Assembly (NCBI GenBank): GCA_021413595.1 | Contig: JAIOQD010000632.1 | Location: 1 to 5,339, forward strand | From: Bacteroidota bacterium | GTDB lineage: Bacteria; Bacteroidota; Bacteroidia; 2-12-FULL-35-15 | Direction: 5' to 3' | DNA: 5,339 bases | In this document: positions 4,668-5,339 of the stretch, piece by piece | How positions within the stretch are numbered: the stretch's first letter is position 1 | How the letters are laid out: the number at the start of each line of letters is the position of its first letter | Translations under genes and position numbers: made by a program | The notes under the pieces: generated by a model | The model's input: only the letters and a program-made list of their open reading frames with translations | Told to the model about the DNA's origin: nothing | Databases searched by the model: none

Positions 4668-5339
4668 AAAACAAGTTGCTCTTTTGCTATCGGTACTACC
4701 GGAAGTTGCAAAAGAAACATGCTTTGCGCTGCATGGTGGAACAGCAATCAATCTATTTGTGCGAGATATGCCAAGGCTTTCAGTAGATATAGACTTAACT
4801 TATGTTCCCATTGAGGACAGAGCCGAATCTTTTGCAAACATTGCAAAAACTTTGGAAAAAATAAAAGCAACCATTGAAGCTACAATCCCTAGCGTTGTTG
4901 TTTCTCATAAACAAGAAATATGTAAGCTACTTATATCAGTGCCGGGAGCAGATATAAAACTTGAAGTTAATCAGATTGGACGAGGTGTTTTGTCTGAGCC
5001 TGTAAAAATGACCTTGTGCGAAAAAGCACAAAATGATTTCGATTCTTATTGCGTTGTTCCCGTTGTTCCCCTCGGTCAATTATATGGTGGGAAGATTTGT
5101 GCAGCACTCGATCGTCAACATCCACGTGATTTATTTGATGTGAAATATCTTCTTCAAAATGAAGGATTTTCGGATGAAATTAAAAAAGGATTTTTGCTGG
5201 ATCACAGATTTTTTAAAGGGAACAAGTATCATCAAGCAAACAATTTTTCAAGTCTAAAGAGAAAGAATTTAACATCAGTAACTCCTCTTAAATTAGCTCT
5301 AAAGAGTTTTAATTTTGCATTATATGATTCCGCATGTGC
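4651..5339 (+). CDS. abiEii: AbiEii-family nucleotidyltransferase toxin, 3' end replaced by an insertion sequence
   Basis: This is the toxin half of the AbiE module, a nucleotidyltransferase-fold protein that is bacteriostatic when free. The ATG at 4651 overlaps the antitoxin gene by 17 nt. Motifs seen: LHGGTAINLF 27-36 (GG/GS motif), SVDIDL 44-49 (paired catalytic Asp46 and Asp48), IKLEVN 102-107 (third acidic residue, Glu105), GGKICAALDRQHPRDLFDVKYLL 146-168 (Lys148, Arg159, Asp160, Asp163). Family-like sequence ends at GFLL 180-183 (to about 5199). Members usually continue with another helical region to roughly 290 residues. From residue 184 the frame stays open by chance to the window edge (DHRFFKGNKYHQANNF…), but this tail matches no AbiEii sequence and is antisense to a transposase gene. 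The gene is therefore interrupted. If translated, it yields a chimera with an intact catalytic domain; whether that is toxic is unknown. Confidence 0.85.
   Translation, partial: MAKAYKKQVALLLSVLPEVAKETCFALHGGTAINLFVRDMPRLSVDIDLTYVPIEDRAESFANIAKTLEKIKATIEATIPSVVVSHKQEICKLLISVPGADIKLEVNQIGRGVLSEPVKMTLCEKAQNDFDSYCVVPVVPLGQLYGGKICAALDRQHPRDLFDVKYLLQNEGFSDEIKKGFLLDHRFFKGNKYHQANNFSSLKRKNLTSVTPLKLALKSFNFALYDSAC
5200..5339 (-). mobile_element. End of an ISAon1/ISL3-like insertion sequence inside abiEii
   Basis: The outer border is placed near 5199-5200, where AbiEii-like protein sequence stops and GGATCACAGATTTTTTAAAG begins. Insertion sequences of this group often start with GG. The other end, and thus the inverted repeats and target duplication, lie outside the window, so the border is accurate only to a few bases. 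The element is oriented with its transposase reading leftward. Confidence 0.65.
5232..5339 (-). CDS. Transposase, C-terminal end (ISAon1 / ISL3-like), partial
   Basis: On the minus strand the frame enters from the right edge and ends at TGA 5234-5232, giving 35 residues. AHAESYNAKLKLFRANLRGV, followed by TDVKFFLFRLEKLFA, is the conserved C-terminal block of Bacteroidota ISAon1-type transposases (AESFNAKIK.FR..FRGV.....FFL.RL..I.A). The Glu in AESYNAK should be the third catalytic residue of the DDE site. The frame is clean, so this copy may be intact beyond the window and recently inserted. It interrupts the toxin gene read on the other strand. Confidence 0.8.
   Translation of the reverse strand, partial: AHAESYNAKLKLFRANLRGVTDVKFFLFRLEKLFA

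Noticed and set aside
1..5339. CRISPR array, riboswitch or rRNA
   Set aside because: No regularly spaced repeats, no recognisable riboswitch core and no rRNA-like conserved segments were seen on either strand.

Overview
The window is AT-rich and reads as Bacteroidota DNA. Evidence for this includes promoters of the TAnnTTTG (-7) type instead of sigma70 -10 boxes, no Shine-Dalgarno sequences before the start codons, a lipoprotein with a Bacteroidota surface-export signal, a DUF4249-like protein, a PorT-like outer-membrane barrel, and IS982- and ISAon1-like transposases. It looks like an accessory stretch worn by insertion and deletion. It has two or three intact genes, at least four broken ones, and a small structured-RNA unit.

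Left part (1-1790). An unidentified gene end is followed by a monocistronic surface lipoprotein of the phosphoesterase (acid phosphatase / phospholipase C-like) family with a good promoter. Next come about 450 bases with no intact gene. They hold a 67-residue coding-looking fragment without a start codon, a perfect 14-bp hairpin with a T-run on the minus strand (probable terminator), and two smaller inverted repeats.

Middle (1790-3221, minus strand). A PorT-type outer-membrane beta-barrel gene lies 8 bp downstream of the C-terminal two thirds of a DUF4249 gene whose 5' end is gone. The DUF4249 reading frame meets the T-run of a strong minus-strand terminator at about 3051. That terminator closes a compact unit: promoter (3211-3182), a 73-nt RNA shaped partly like tRNA-Phe (3168-3096), then the terminator. 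This unit is the most unusual item in the window.

Right part (3217-5339, plus strand). A 493-bp IS982-family deletion derivative has 14-bp inverted repeats, a 5-bp target duplication and a truncated transposase. It is followed by an AbiE-type type IV toxin-antitoxin operon: intact AbiEi antitoxin, then AbiEii nucleotidyltransferase toxin overlapping it by 17 nt. The toxin gene is interrupted after about codon 183 by another insertion sequence, seen as the C-terminal end of an ISAon1/ISL3-like transposase on the minus strand. The defence operon is therefore probably inactivated, although all visible nucleotidyltransferase motifs lie before the break.

Family assignments were made by eye from sequence motifs. 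No database search was run.
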